Positions 45,101-54,725 of a stretch of DNA of 64,000 bases are shown one piece after another; position 1 is the stretch's first letter, and each line of letters starts with the position of its first letter. Where the stretch lies: NCBI RefSeq assembly GCF_000186705.1, contig NZ_AEUE01000007.1:124001-188000 (forward strand), given 5' to 3'. The stretch comes from Citromicrobium sp. JLT1363 (GTDB lineage: Bacteria > Pseudomonadota > Alphaproteobacteria > Sphingomonadales > Sphingomonadaceae). Made by a program: the position numbers and the translations under genes. The notes beneath the pieces are model-generated. The model was not told where the DNA came from. It searched no databases and worked only from the letters and a program-made list of their open reading frames with translations.

Positions 45101-46305
45101 TCGCGCACCCGGACCACGACATCTTCCTGAATATTCCGCCAGAACAGCGGAATATCGTACACGTGGTAGTTGTCCCCCGGGAGGACGGCGGAGCCCATCG
45201 CGGGCGGATCGCCGATCCGCAGGATGCCCTGATCGTCGCACCGCGCGCCCACCGCGCCCGCGACCAGTTCGCCCGAAGACAGGTTCTCGTTCGGCACCAG
45301 CGTGCCCTTGTTGTCGTCCGCCGGAGCCGTGCTGTTCTGGAAGCCGGTGATCGGGTTCACGCACAGGATCGGCGTATCGCCGCGTTCCTCGCCGTCGAAG
45401 CCGGGGCTCGCCTGGAAACGGCTGAGCAGCATGGAAGGATTGCCCCCGTCGGCAAAGCTCGCCCAGCTGAGGATGCAGCCCGACTGGTTCTGCCGCTCGC
45501 ACGCGGGCAGCGGCAGCACGGGCAGGTCATGGTCGAGCGAGATCGGCCAGCCCACCGCGTAGACCGCTGCGATCCGGTTGGCGACGTCGCGCCCCTTCAC
45601 CCGCTCTCGCAGCAGACGCAGGAGGTGGAGCGATCCCTGGCTGTGCCCGGCGAGCACGATGGGGCGATCCTCGTCCACGCTTTCGAGGAAATAGTCGAAG
45701 GCCTGCGCCACGTCGCGATAGGCGGCGTCGATGGCCTGCTCCGCCTCGGGCTTGTCGGTCACGAAGGCGCCGACATGTGCCTGGCGATACTTGGGCGCCC
45801 AGATCTCGGCGGCGCGGTTGAACGGGCTGGCGAGCCCGCGCAGGAACAGGTTGGCGCGCGCCTCCGCTTCCTCGTTGCCGAAGTCGGCGTTCCAGTTGGC
45901 GGTCTCCTCGCCGAAGCGGGTCGGGATGTAGCTGGTCGGGTGGATGAAGAAGACCGCGAAGGGCGGGGCGTCCTCCGCCTCTTCGGCGGTCATCCGACGC
46001 GATCCTGCCTTGCTGGCCTGCTCCACCAGCGTGCCTTCGTCCTCGCTGCGGGGCAGCGGGTTCTCGGTTTCCGCGATGGCCGGCTGGTAGCGGGAGGGGT
46101 CGTTCGTGCCGATGCCGGGCCGCGAATACCACATGTCGGGGTCTGCATAGGCATTGTCGGCCAGCGCATCCTGCTCGACGAACTCCGCGTCGGGCGTGAA
46201 GGTATATTCGGTCACCTCTTCGGACCAGATGTTGAGCGCGAACATGCCGATGATGACGAGCACGACCATCGTCGCCACGAAATACAGGAATGCGCGTACC
46301 ATCAT
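45079..46305 (-). CDS. DUF3089 lipase/esterase-like membrane-anchored hydrolase
   Basis: Protein of 408 residues with an N-terminal membrane anchor (about 2-24) and a DUF3089 alpha/beta hydrolase domain. The nucleophile elbow is AGHSQGSLHLLRLL, FFIHPTSYIP lies near the oxyanion region, and the late NYHVYDIPLFW probably carries the catalytic His. Facing the periplasm is expected from the anchor. GGAGAG lies before the double ATG. Substrate unknown. Between the permease and ruvX. Confidence 0.85.
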   Translation of the reverse strand: MMVRAFLYFVATMVVLVIIGMFALNIWSEEVTEYTFTPDAEFVEQDALADNAYADPDMWYSRPGIGTNDPSRYQPAIAETENPLPRSEDEGTLVEQASKAGSRRMTAEEAEDAPPFAVFFIHPTSYIPTRFGEETANWNADFGNEEAEARANLFLRGLASPFNRAAEIWAPKYRQAHVGAFVTDKPEAEQAIDAAYRDVAQAFDYFLESVDEDRPIVLAGHSQGSLHLLRLLRERVKGRDVANRIAAVYAVGWPISLDHDLPVLPLPACERQNQSGCILSWASFADGGNPSMLLSRFQASPGFDGEERGDTPILCVNPITGFQNSTAPADDNKGTLVPNENLSSGELVAGAVGARCDDQGILRIGDPPAMGSAVLPGDNYHVYDIPLFWRNIQEDVVVRVREWAAANS

Positions 46306-46326
46306 TCTCTCCTTGCGAAGCGGCCC

Positions 46327-47511
46327 TCAGGAACCTGCGGGCGCGCCTTCCTGGACATCCGCCCCGGCGGCCTGGGCGGCATCGTTTGCTTCGGACCGGC
46401 GTACGAGCGCGACCTTGAGCATGGCCAGCAGCGGATCGGCCAGCAGCAGGCCGATGATGCCGAACAGGATGCCCATGATGAGCTGCGCGCCGAGCACGAG
46501 GGCGGGCGGCAGGTCGACCGTTTTGCGGGCGATCATGGGGATCACGACATAACCGTCGAAGGTCTGCACCACGAAATAGACCACGATGGCCGCGATGCCC
46601 GTCTCCACCCCGACAGAGAAGCCGACGATCGCCATCAGGATGCCGGAAATCAGCGCGCCCAGGTTGGGGATGAAGGCCAGCAGGCCGGTCAGAATGCCGA
46701 GCAGCGCGGCCATGGGCACGCCGAACAGCTCCAGCGCGATCCAGGTGAACACGCCTTCGAACACCATGCCGACCACGCGGCCCGCCATCAGGCGGCGCAT
46801 GGTCAGCGCCATTTCGGCGAGCGTCTTGCGCAATTCGCTGCGGCCGTTGCGCGGTGCCATCCATTCGACGCCGCGTTCGTACAGATTGGGCTCCAGCGCC
46901 ACGTAGATGCCGATGACCAGGATGATGACGGTGGTGCCGATGGCCCCCGCGATCCCGCCGATGGCGCGGGTCACGGTGCCCACGCCGCTGAGCACCTGGT
47001 CGAGCATGGACTGCGCGTCGGACAGCGATATGGCCATGCCGTTCGCCCGCGCGAGTGCGATCAGCTCGTTCAGCTGGGCTTCCACGATGGCGGGCAGGGT
47101 GGCTGCCTGTTCGGTGATCTGCGATCCGGCGAAATAGCCGAGCCAGATCAGGAAGGCGATCGCGCCCAGCAGCACCATCACGATCCGCAGCGCCCGCGGA
47201 ATGGCGAGATAGCGACCGATCAGCCGCGCGCCACCGTCGATCAGCGAGGCGAAGACGAGCGAGGCGAAAATCACCAGCAGCGCCTGCGAAATATAGACGG
47301 CCAGCGCGACCAGGCCGATCACGCCGACCCAGATCAGCGCCTTGCCGACCTCGTGCCTCAGGCGGGGATTGGAAATATAGGCGGGGCTTGCGCCGCCCCA
47401 TTCGTCCGCGTCCTGCGCATCGGCGGGAATCGGCGGATCGATCCGCCGATCTTCGGGCAGCGGATGACTGGGCTTCGCGTCTGGCGTGGAATCGGTTCCG
47501 GACTGATCCAT
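46327..47511 (-). CDS. AI-2E family (PerM-like) transporter
   Basis: Polytopic membrane protein of 394 residues with about eight membrane segments and the central soluble loop typical of the AI-2E/PerM family. GLVALAVYISQALLVIFASLVFASLID starts the core (VYISQALLVIFASLVFASL), and the C-terminal hydrophobic part includes IPNLGALISGILMAIVGF and GILFGIIGLLLADPLLAMLKV. The name reflects an autoinducer-2 exporter, but most members have unknown substrates. It lies 9 bases after lepB. Confidence 0.88.
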   Translation of the reverse strand: MDQSGTDSTPDAKPSHPLPEDRRIDPPIPADAQDADEWGGASPAYISNPRLRHEVGKALIWVGVIGLVALAVYISQALLVIFASLVFASLIDGGARLIGRYLAIPRALRIVMVLLGAIAFLIWLGYFAGSQITEQAATLPAIVEAQLNELIALARANGMAISLSDAQSMLDQVLSGVGTVTRAIGGIAGAIGTTVIILVIGIYVALEPNLYERGVEWMAPRNGRSELRKTLAEMALTMRRLMAGRVVGMVFEGVFTWIALELFGVPMAALLGILTGLLAFIPNLGALISGILMAIVGFSVGVETGIAAIVVYFVVQTFDGYVVIPMIARKTVDLPPALVLGAQLIMGILFGIIGLLLADPLLAMLKVALVRRSEANDAAQAAGADVQEGAPAGS

Positions 47512-47520
47512 CGGCTGGCG

Positions 47521-48399
47521 TCAGTCCGCCGCTTCGGTGATTTCGGTGCGGGTCGGGCGCAGGGTGGTGAACGCGCGATCCCCGCGCATCGCGCCGAACC
47601 AGCTGAACGGGTTCAGGCTGGCCGTGCCGTCGAGCGAGAAGGTGATGAACTCCGCGCGCCCGCCGATATTGGCCAGCGGCACGGGCCCGCCGAGCCCCTG
47701 CCGCGCCACGGAGGCGCGGCTGTCGGCCGAATAGTCGCGGTTGTCGCCCATCACGAACACCGCATCTTCGGGCACCAGGATCTCGTCGTAATCGTCCAGC
47801 GGCTGATCGGGCAGGGCCTCGATGATGAGATAGGTGGCCCCGTTCGGCAGCGTTTCTCGCATCACGGGGACCCTGCACTTGGATGTGCCGTCGGGCCCGG
47901 TCACGATTTCGAATTCGGGTTCGTTGCAGGGGGTATTCAGATCGTTGGGCAGCAGCATGTCCGGCTCGACCTGCTGCGGCACCGGCACACCGTTGAGGAT
48001 GATCTGCCCGCCGCGCACCGCGATCCGGTCTCCCGGAAGGGCGACCACGCGCTTGATGTAATCCTCGCTGCGCTGGGGGTGCACGGGGATCACGATGTCC
48101 CCGTATTCGGGCGTGCCGCCGAAGATGCGCCAGTCCCCGCGCGGGAGCAGGTGGAACGTCACCGAGGCCCAGGAATAGCCGTAGGGATATTTGGACACGA
48201 TCAGCCGGTCGCCCACCAGCAGGTTGGGCATCATGCTGGTCGAGGGGATGTAAAACGGCTTGGCGACGAAGCTGTGGAAGGCCAGCACGGCGAGCAGCAT
48301 GATCGCGAGCCCGCGCAGTTCGGCGAACCAGTTGACCTTGTCGTCCTCGCCGTCCTTCTTTGCGGTGTTGGTATCGCTCATGCCGGTAACACTGCTCAT
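47521..48399 (-). CDS. lepB: Signal peptidase I
   Basis: Membrane-bound leader peptidase (292 residues). One N-terminal membrane helix is followed by the Ser nucleophile in [16 protein letters not shown], box C GDIVIP, box D with the catalytic Lys in [11 protein letters not shown], and [11 protein letters not shown] near the C-terminus. It has a long insert with two Cys ([16 protein letters not shown]) that could form a disulphide. The start at 48399 overlaps the acpS stop (ATGA); MSDTN at 48381 is an alternative. Confidence 0.95.
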   Translation of the reverse strand: MSSVTGMSDTNTAKKDGEDDKVNWFAELRGLAIMLLAVLAFHSFVAKPFYIPSTSMMPNLLVGDRLIVSKYPYGYSWASVTFHLLPRGDWRIFGGTPEYGDIVIPVHPQRSEDYIKRVVALPGDRIAVRGGQIILNGVPVPQQVEPDMLLPNDLNTPCNEPEFEIVTGPDGTSKCRVPVMRETLPNGATYLIIEALPDQPLDDYDEILVPEDAVFVMGDNRDYSADSRASVARQGLGGPVPLANIGGRAEFITFSLDGTASLNPFSWFGAMRGDRAFTTLRPTRTEITEAAD

Positions 48400-48797
48400 T
48401 CGGGAAAGGCCTCGATGATCACGAAGGCCTGCGCCCATGGGTGATCGTCGGTGAGGGTAAGGTGAACGTGCGCCACATGGCCCTGTGGCGTGATTTGCGC
48501 AAGCGCCTTGGCGGCCCCGTGTGCCAGTTCGAGAGTGGGCGCGCCGCTGGGGGCGTTAACCACGCCGATGTCCTTCATGTAGACGCCGCGCTTGAAACCG
48601 GTGCCGACGGCCTTGGAGAACGCCTCCTTCGCGGCGAACCGCTTGGCGTAGGTGCCCGCGATGGTGAAGGGGCGCTTTCTCGCCTTGGCGCGCTCGGTTT
48701 CGGTGAAGACGCGGTTTTCGAACCGCTCGCCATAGCGGTCGAGCGAGTTCTGAATCCGCTCGATACTGCACAGGTCCGAGCCTAGGCCGATGATCAT
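48396..48797 (-). CDS. acpS: Holo-ACP synthase
   Basis: AcpS (133 residues) transfers phosphopantetheine from CoA to acyl carrier protein. [14 protein letters not shown] holds the Mg-binding Asp; [14 protein letters not shown] holds the Glu and Lys of the second motif. The ATG at 48797 overlaps the stop of the small membrane protein (ATGA). In the pyrE-led operon the usual neighbour pdxJ is separated from it by that small gene. Confidence 0.94.
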   Translation of the reverse strand: MIIGLGSDLCSIERIQNSLDRYGERFENRVFTETERAKARKRPFTIAGTYAKRFAAKEAFSKAVGTGFKRGVYMKDIGVVNAPSGAPTLELAHGAAKALAQITPQGHVAHVHLTLTDDHPWAQAFVIIEAFPE

Positions 48798-49093
48798 GAT
48801 AGGAGAAGGCTCCAAAGGACCGGCGAGAATAGGAGCAAAGCTCCAGCCATGTTGACCCACAGGGTGACGTTCAATCCCAGCGTCCTTCGCCCAGAGAACC
48901 AAAACCTCAGTCCCACGACAAAACCTACGACGAGAGCGAAAGCAATTATAACATTGAAGGTGGTCCAAGCCAGCGACGTGTCCGTCAGATAGGTCTGATA
49001 AACTGCAGTCAGCAAAAGATAAATCGCGAGAAGCAAAACAGCGAGGAGCGCGTTAAGCCAAAAGAATGTAGAATTGACCGTTCGATTACTCAC
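48794..49093 (-). CDS. Small four-helix membrane protein inserted between pdxJ and acpS
   Basis: Protein of 99 residues with a GTG start overlapping the pdxJ stop (GTGA), and a stop overlapping the acpS start (ATGA). Three or four hydrophobic segments: [44 protein letters not shown] and [21 protein letters not shown] (each shown without interruption only up to 20 residues: [19 protein letters not shown]). Its DNA is visibly richer in A/T and in codons such as ATA and AAA than the neighbours. No family recognised. Tight overlaps at both ends suggest it is nonetheless integrated in the operon. Confidence 0.75.
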   Translation of the reverse strand: MSNRTVNSTFFWLNALLAVLLLAIYLLLTAVYQTYLTDTSLAWTTFNVIIAFALVVGFVVGLRFWFSGRRTLGLNVTLWVNMAGALLLFSPVLWSLLLS

Positions 49094-49833
49094 CGCGCTG
49101 CGTCCATCAGGTCGCGCATGCGGCGGATCGCGGGTTCGAGGCCGGTGAAGATCGCTTCGCCCACAAGGTAATGCCCGATATTCAGTTCGGCGAGCTGGGG
49201 AATCGCGGCGATGGGCTGGACATTCTCGAAGGTCAGGCCGTGGCCCGCATGGGGTTCGATCCCGTTCTTCACCGCCAGTGCCGCCATATCCGCAATCCGC
49301 TTCAACTCCACCGCGCGCTGCTCGCCGGTGGCGTGCGCATATTCGCCGGTGTGAAACTCTACCACGGGCGCGCCGAGGCGCATCGCCGCTTCGAGCTGTG
49401 CGGGATTCGCCTCGATGAACAGCGAGACGCGGATGCCCGCCTCGGTGAGCTGCGAGACGATGGGCGCGAGCTGGTTGTGCAGGCCTGCTGCATCGAGCCC
49501 GCCCTCGGTCGTGCGCTCTTCGCGCTTTTCGGGGACGATGCAGGCGGCGTGCGGATTGTGTCGCAGCGCGATGGCCAGCATCTCTTCGGTCGCCGCCATC
49601 TCCAGATTGAGCGGCAGGTCGGTTGCGTCCTGAATCCGCTTCAGATCGTCGTCGCGGATATGCCGGCGGTCCTCGCGCAGGTGCGCGGTGATCCCGTCTC
49701 CGCCGACCGCCGCGACGATTTCCGCCGCGCGCACGGGATCGGGATGGTCGCCGCCGCGCGCGTTCCTGATGGTCGCGACATGGTCGATATTGACGCCAAG
49801 GCGGAGTTTGCCGGGGTTCGTGCGCTCAGTCAT
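49090..49833 (-). CDS. pdxJ: Pyridoxine 5'-phosphate synthase
   Basis: PdxJ (247 residues), TIM-barrel enzyme that joins aminoacetone-phosphate and deoxyxylulose-phosphate to pyridoxine phosphate. LGVNIDHVATIRNARGG at the N-terminus, GITAHLREDRRHI, NLEMAATEEM, the EFHTGEYAHATG phosphate site and VGEAIFTGLEPAI near the end are conserved. It starts 34 bases after the serine hydrolase gene and is coupled to the small membrane protein gene. Confidence 0.96.
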   Translation of the reverse strand: MTERTNPGKLRLGVNIDHVATIRNARGGDHPDPVRAAEIVAAVGGDGITAHLREDRRHIRDDDLKRIQDATDLPLNLEMAATEEMLAIALRHNPHAACIVPEKREERTTEGGLDAAGLHNQLAPIVSQLTEAGIRVSLFIEANPAQLEAAMRLGAPVVEFHTGEYAHATGEQRAVELKRIADMAALAVKNGIEPHAGHGLTFENVQPIAAIPQLAELNIGHYLVGEAIFTGLEPAIRRMRDLMDAAR

Positions 49834-49867
49834 GGCCGGTGCGCTTAGGCGAAACGGGCGCGCAATT

Positions 49868-50923
49868 CTAGCGACAGGCCACTGCGGCCAGCGCATCGTG
49901 CATCGCGCCGCTGCCCGACCATATCTCGCCGAAGTCGAAATCCTCCTGATCGATGACGAGCGCGACCATGAAGCCGCTTTCGGGCAGGATGATGTTGCGG
50001 ACCTGGTATTTGCCGATCGCGCCGCGCCGCTCGACAACCCGTACCGGCGCGTCGCAGCCATCCAAGGGTGCGTCGAACACCCACTGGCCGAGCGCCATGT
50101 ACCCGAGAGCGGGATCGCCGCTCCACAGCTCTTCGCGTGCCTCGGCACTCAGCAGCTTGCCTGAGAGCAGCGCGCGGTCGAACCGCAGCATGTCTTCCAG
50201 CGGGCCGACCAGCGCGGCCGATGAACCATAGCGTGCGATCCGCGTGGCGTATGTCGCATCGCGCCCTTCGAAGGTGCGCGCGCTCTCCTTGCGCAGGAAG
50301 GCAGTATCGCGCCATTGCGCCGGGTCGCCGATCCGCTGCGCCAGCAGCGCCTCGATCGGCTGGCCGGTCACCCGCTCGAGGATCGCGCCCAGCACGATGT
50401 AGTCGCAGTTGTTGTAGCGCCACTCGTCCGTTGGGGCGGAGCGTTCGGCAAGGCACCAGTCGATCCCGGTCGGGCCGTCGGAATAGAAAGAGGGAAATCC
50501 GGTCGCGTCGACCGGGCTGTCGTCGGGGTTGCGCAGGCCGGAGCGGTGCTGGAGCAGCTGGCGGATGGTCGGTGCGGCAGTCTCCGCGCCGAAAGCGGGT
50601 AGGTAGGTCGCAGCCGGCGCGTCGAGCGAGATTGCCCCATCCTCGACCTGCTGCATCACCAGCACCGCCACCACCTGTTTGGTCACCGAGGCCCAGGGCC
50701 ACGCATCCATGTTCGATGATGCGTGGGCTGGGACGGCTTTTCCGCGAAAATCGGTGTTGTAGAAATCGTTGGCCGCCTGGCTCGCCGCCACCGCGCCTGC
50801 AAACGCCGTTTGGTCCAGGGCGGCGAACAGGCGGTCGTAGGCGTCGGGCCGGTCTTGCACGGCTGGAGTGCTGCACCCCGCCAGAGTGAGAAGGAGCGCC
50901 GATGCCAGGACCGCCCGCAGCAT
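49868..50923 (-). CDS. Serine hydrolase lipoprotein (class C beta-lactamase fold)
   Basis: Lipoprotein of 351 residues. Signal and lipobox LTLAGC put the lipidated Cys near 17. The catalytic Ser-x-x-Lys is in WASVTKQ near 79-83, and Tyr-x-Asn is in WRYNNCDY. These are the class C beta-lactamase/DD-peptidase fold motifs. Whether it cuts peptidoglycan, esters or beta-lactams cannot be judged. The start overlaps the pyrE stop by one base. Confidence 0.88.
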   Translation of the reverse strand: MLRAVLASALLLTLAGCSTPAVQDRPDAYDRLFAALDQTAFAGAVAASQAANDFYNTDFRGKAVPAHASSNMDAWPWASVTKQVVAVLVMQQVEDGAISLDAPAATYLPAFGAETAAPTIRQLLQHRSGLRNPDDSPVDATGFPSFYSDGPTGIDWCLAERSAPTDEWRYNNCDYIVLGAILERVTGQPIEALLAQRIGDPAQWRDTAFLRKESARTFEGRDATYATRIARYGSSAALVGPLEDMLRFDRALLSGKLLSAEAREELWSGDPALGYMALGQWVFDAPLDGCDAPVRVVERRGAIGKYQVRNIILPESGFMVALVIDQEDFDFGEIWSGSGAMHDALAAVACR

Positions 50924-51504
50924 CAGGCTTTTCTGCTCCCGGGCTTCGTCACGGGAACCTTGGCAAGTTTCCCCGGAACCTCATCCTCGGAATAGGTCGG
51001 GAAGCTCAGCTGGATCAGCGGGATGAACGGCACGCCCAGCTCGACCGTGCCCGAGGACCGGTCGACCAGCGCGGCTTCGGCGATCACCTCGCCGCCTTCG
51101 CGGCCTACCGCTTCGATTGCTTCCATGCTCGACTTGCCGGTGGTGACGACGTCTTCCACCATCAGCACCTTCGCGCCTTTCTCCAGCGCGAAGCCGCGCC
51201 GCAGTTCGAACGTACCCTCGGGCCGTTCGAGGAACATCGCGTTTTTCCCCAGCGCACGCCCCATCTCGTGCCCGATGATGAGGCCGCCCATCGCCGGGCT
51301 GACCACCACGTCGATCTGGCTGCGGATGTCGCGCGGGATCTTCTGGGAGAGGGCAAAAGCCATGCGCCCGGCGCGCTCCGGGTTCATCAGTACCCGCGCG
51401 CATTGCAGGTAATGCGCGGAGTGTCGGCCCGAGCTGAGCAGGAAGTGCCCTTCGAGCAATGCGTCGCAGGCGCGCAGTTCGCCGATGATCTCTTCTTCGG
51501 TCAT
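50923..51504 (-). CDS. pyrE: Orotate phosphoribosyltransferase
   Basis: PyrE (193 residues) joins orotate to PRPP in pyrimidine synthesis. [35 protein letters not shown] and the PRPP loop [18 protein letters not shown] are conserved. The start at 51504 follows from the family N-terminus. It opens a nine-gene minus-strand run (pyrE, serine hydrolase, pdxJ, small membrane protein, acpS, lepB, permease, DUF3089, ruvX) and is divergent from ctaC. Confidence 0.95.
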   Translation of the reverse strand: MTEEEIIGELRACDALLEGHFLLSSGRHSAHYLQCARVLMNPERAGRMAFALSQKIPRDIRSQIDVVVSPAMGGLIIGHEMGRALGKNAMFLERPEGTFELRRGFALEKGAKVLMVEDVVTTGKSSMEAIEAVGREGGEVIAEAALVDRSSGTVELGVPFIPLIQLSFPTYSEDEVPGKLAKVPVTKPGSRKA

Positions 51505-51699
51505 CCCAGGAGCGTGGCCTTTCGGAAAGCTAAGACATTGGTGCGCCGAACGCATTGGACGGCGCGGGAAATCCCGTCTAGAGGCGCTTGAGAGTCGCGG
51601 CAAGCGCGCCTATAGCGCCTCGCCAAAATGGTGTGTATCGGGCCGGGAGGGTTCGCCAGAGCACCGTTTCTCGTCAGACTACAGGGAATACGACAGACA

Positions 51700-52842
51700 A
51701 TGCCGACTGCCGCCACCTTCCGCGATATCCGCCGTCTCGTGATCGGCATGCTGGCCCTTGTGGCTCTGGCCATCGCAATTCAGCCCGCGCTGGCCACCAC
51801 GCCGAGCGTGGCTGCGCCCGACACCGGCGAGGCCGAAGCGGCCGCGCAAACCCCTGCTGAAGGCCAGGGCGCCGACACGCAGGACGCCGCGGGCGAGGGG
51901 GAAGCTGCTTACGAATACCTCGGTCCGGAATGGATCAAGGGGCAGCCGACCTCGTTCGAGGAAGATCCCTGGAAGAGCATGACCTTCCAGGATCAGTATA
52001 CGGATGACGGCCAGTACGCGCTGGGGATGAACAACTACATCCTGATCCCGGTGATCGTGGCGATCAGTGCCTTCGTGCTGTTCCTGCTGATGGTCGTCGT
52101 CGTCCGCTATCGCCGCCGCGAAGGACGCGAACCTTCGCGCACCACGCACAATACGCTGATTGAGGTGATCTGGACCATCGTTCCCGTGATCATCCTGATC
52201 GTGATCGCGGTGCCTTCGATCACGCTGCTGGCGCGGCAGTACGAAACGCCGCCGGAAAATGCGATCACCATCAAGGCGACCGGGTACCAGTGGTACTGGG
52301 GGTACACCTATCCCGACCAGGGCGGGTTCGAAGTGATTTCGAACATGCTGCCAGCGGAAGAAGCGCTGTCGGCCGGTCTGCCCGCGCAGCTGGCGGTGGA
52401 TAACCGCATGGTCGTGCCCGTGGGCGTGCCGCTGCGCATCCAGACCTTCGGCGCGGACGTGATCCACAGCTTCGCGGTGCCGAGCCTGTGGTTCAAGCTG
52501 GACGCGATTCCCGGCCGCCTGAACGAGCGCATGCTGACGATCCAGGAACCGGGCATCTATTACGGCCAGTGCTCCGAACTGTGCGGTGCGCGCCACGCCT
52601 ACATGCCGATTGCGATCGAAGCGGTGCCGATGGATCGCTGGCGCCAGTGGGTGCTTTCCAAGGGCGGCAGCTTCGGCGAAGAAGCCGAAACCAGCGAGGC
52701 GGCCGACATCCAGGCCCCGGCAAGCGCCGCTGATGGCGCGCCCGCCGCCGGTGGTGCGCCGACCGCAGCGGATGATGGCGGTACGGCGCCGTCCGTTCCG
52801 CTCGATGCGAGCGAGACCGAGGGGGCCGAAAGCACCAATTGA
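51700..52842 (+). CDS. ctaC: Cytochrome c oxidase subunit II
   Basis: CuA-bearing subunit of aa3 oxidase (380 residues). Signal-like N-terminal helix (about 14-32), an Ala/Glu-rich linker, two membrane helices (about 115-140 and 160-180), then a periplasmic cupredoxin domain. GYQWYWGYTYP, HSFAVPSLWFKLDAIPG and CSELCGARHAYMPI give the CuA ligands (two Cys, His, Met). The C-terminal Ala/Pro/Gly tail of about 50 residues is unusual but disordered-looking. First gene of the oxidase cluster, 62 bases before ctaD; also called coxB. Confidence 0.96.
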   Translation: MPTAATFRDIRRLVIGMLALVALAIAIQPALATTPSVAAPDTGEAEAAAQTPAEGQGADTQDAAGEGEAAYEYLGPEWIKGQPTSFEEDPWKSMTFQDQYTDDGQYALGMNNYILIPVIVAISAFVLFLLMVVVVRYRRREGREPSRTTHNTLIEVIWTIVPVIILIVIAVPSITLLARQYETPPENAITIKATGYQWYWGYTYPDQGGFEVISNMLPAEEALSAGLPAQLAVDNRMVVPVGVPLRIQTFGADVIHSFAVPSLWFKLDAIPGRLNERMLTIQEPGIYYGQCSELCGARHAYMPIAIEAVPMDRWRQWVLSKGGSFGEEAETSEAADIQAPASAADGAPAAGGAPTAADDGGTAPSVPLDASETEGAESTN

Positions 52843-52904
52843 CGGCGCTTCCAACCCGAGCAATCTGATCGAAAAACAGCAGAACCAAAGAGAACGCGAG
52901 CGAC

Positions 52905-54629
52905 ATGGCTACCACCGCTGACACCTTCCAGGCCCACGATGATGCGCACGACCATCACGATGCGGACCACAAGCCGGGCTTCATCGCCCGCTGGTTCATG
53001 TCGACCAACCACAAGGATATCGGCACGCTCTACCTGATCTTCGCGGTGATCGCGGGGGTCATCGGTGGCGCCATCTCCGGCATCATGCGGATGGAGCTGG
53101 CAGCGCCGGGCATCCAGTACCTTGGCTGGTGGGCCGAGTTCATGGGCGGCGGTGCCGATCTCGATACCGCGCTGCACATGTGGAACGTGTTCATCACCGC
53201 ACACGGTCTGATCATGGTGTTCTTCATGGTCATGCCCGCGATGATCGGGGGCTTCGGCAACTGGTTCGTGCCGCTGATGATCGGCGCGCCGGACATGGCC
53301 TTCCCGCGCATGAACAACATTTCGTTCTGGCTGACCGTGGCGGGCTTCTGCTCGCTGCTGTTCTCGCTGTTCGTGCCCGGCGGTATCGGGCCGGGTGCGG
53401 GTACCGGCTGGACTGTCTATGCGCCGCTATCCACCAGCGGTTCGGTCGGCCCGGCGGTCGACTTCGCGATCTTCTCGCTCCACCTCGCGGGCGCAGGCTC
53501 GATCCTTGGCGCGACCAACTTCATCACCACCATCTTCAACATGCGCGCGCCGGGCATGACCCTGCACAAGATGCCGCTGTTCGTATGGTCGGTGCTGGTC
53601 ACCGCCTTCCTGCTGCTGCTGGCGCTGCCGGTGCTGGCCGCCGCGATCACCATGCTGATCACGGACCGTAACTTCGGCACGACCTTCTTCGATCCGGCCG
53701 GTGGCGGCGACCCCGTGCTGTACCAGCACCTGTTCTGGTTCTTCGGCCACCCGGAAGTCTACATCATGATTCTGCCGGGCTTCGGCATGATCAGCCAGAT
53801 CGTCGCGACCTTCAGCCGCAAGCCGGTGTTCGGCTATCTCGGCATGGCCTACGCCATGGTCGCGATCGGCGTGGTCGGCTTCATCGTGTGGGCGCACCAC
53901 ATGTATACCGTCGGCCTGGACGTGAACACGAAGATGTACTTCACCGCCGCCACCATGGTCATCGCGGTGCCCACGGGCGTGAAGATCTTCAGCTGGATCG
54001 CCACGATGTGGGGCGGCAGCCTGGAGTTCAAATCGCCCATGGTCTGGGCGCTGGGCTTCATCTTCCTGTTCACCGTGGGCGGTGTGACGGGCGTCGTGCT
54101 CGCCAATGGCGGCGTCGACGACAATCTGCACGACACCTACTACGTCGTCGCGCACTTCCACTACGTGCTTTCGATGGGCGCCGTCTTCTCGATCTTCGCG
54201 GGTATCTACTACTGGTTCCCCAAGATGAGCGGCCGCTGGCACTCCGAACTGCTGGCGCACATCCACTTCTGGGTGTTCTTCGTCGGCGTGAACCTGGTGT
54301 TCTTCCCGATGCACTTCCTGGGCGTGCAGGGCATGCCGCGTCGCTATCCCGACTATGTGGAAGCCTACAGCTTCTGGAACGAGGTCTCGACCATCGGGTA
54401 CGGCATCGTCGCCCTTTCGGTGGTGATCTTCTTCGTCAACATGGTCTATGCCTTCACGGCCGGCCGCCGGGCGGAAGCGAACTACTGGGGCCCGGGTGCG
54501 ACGACGCTGGAATGGACGCTGTCCAGCCCGCCGCCGTTCCACCAGTTCGAGACGCTGCCGGTGATCGAGGACCACCACGATTACCACAATCACCTGCCGG
54601 GCGGCGCGGAGAAGCCCGCCACGGCCTAA
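52905..54629 (+). CDS. ctaD: Cytochrome c oxidase subunit I
   Basis: Catalytic subunit of aa3-type oxidase (574 residues, 12 helices) with haem a, haem a3 and CuB. A His/Asp-rich N-terminus precedes helix [16 protein letters not shown] carries the D-channel Glu and the His-Tyr cross-link, [13 protein letters not shown] the CuB His pair, and [18 protein letters not shown] the haem ligands. These mark the A-type haem-copper oxidases. A strong stem-loop follows its stop codon. Also called coxA. Confidence 0.97.
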   Translation: MATTADTFQAHDDAHDHHDADHKPGFIARWFMSTNHKDIGTLYLIFAVIAGVIGGAISGIMRMELAAPGIQYLGWWAEFMGGGADLDTALHMWNVFITAHGLIMVFFMVMPAMIGGFGNWFVPLMIGAPDMAFPRMNNISFWLTVAGFCSLLFSLFVPGGIGPGAGTGWTVYAPLSTSGSVGPAVDFAIFSLHLAGAGSILGATNFITTIFNMRAPGMTLHKMPLFVWSVLVTAFLLLLALPVLAAAITMLITDRNFGTTFFDPAGGGDPVLYQHLFWFFGHPEVYIMILPGFGMISQIVATFSRKPVFGYLGMAYAMVAIGVVGFIVWAHHMYTVGLDVNTKMYFTAATMVIAVPTGVKIFSWIATMWGGSLEFKSPMVWALGFIFLFTVGGVTGVVLANGGVDDNLHDTYYVVAHFHYVLSMGAVFSIFAGIYYWFPKMSGRWHSELLAHIHFWVFFVGVNLVFFPMHFLGVQGMPRRYPDYVEAYSFWNEVSTIGYGIVALSVVIFFVNMVYAFTAGRRAEANYWGPGATTLEWTLSSPPPFHQFETLPVIEDHHDYHNHLPGGAEKPATA

Positions 54630-54646
54630 GCCACAGGCATAAGGGC

Positions 54647-54670
54647 GGGGCATGCGCGAATGCATGCCCC
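54647..54670 (+). other. Stem-loop between ctaD and ctaB
   Basis: A perfect 9-bp stem GGGGCATGC / GCATGCCCC with a 6-base loop lies 18 bases after the ctaD stop codon. No T-run follows, so it is not a good terminator. It may stabilise the ctaD mRNA end or dampen read-through to ctaB, 56 bases downstream. Confidence 0.6.
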
Positions 54671-54725
54671 GTCCCCCGATTTCCGGCGCGCAGGTGCCAG
54701 CCCGCGCGAGGACCGACCGAATAAT

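Noticed and set aside
45163-48444. Very long open frame on the plus strand opposite lepB, the permease and DUF3089
   Set aside because: It is antisense to three well-recognised genes, is rich in His, Arg, Gln and Asp as expected for a shadow frame in high-GC DNA, and matches no family.
51581-51621. GAGGCGC ... GCGCCTC inverted repeat between pyrE and ctaC as an operator
   Set aside because: Only 7 bp with a 27-base spacer in G/C-rich DNA; expected by chance and no supporting context.
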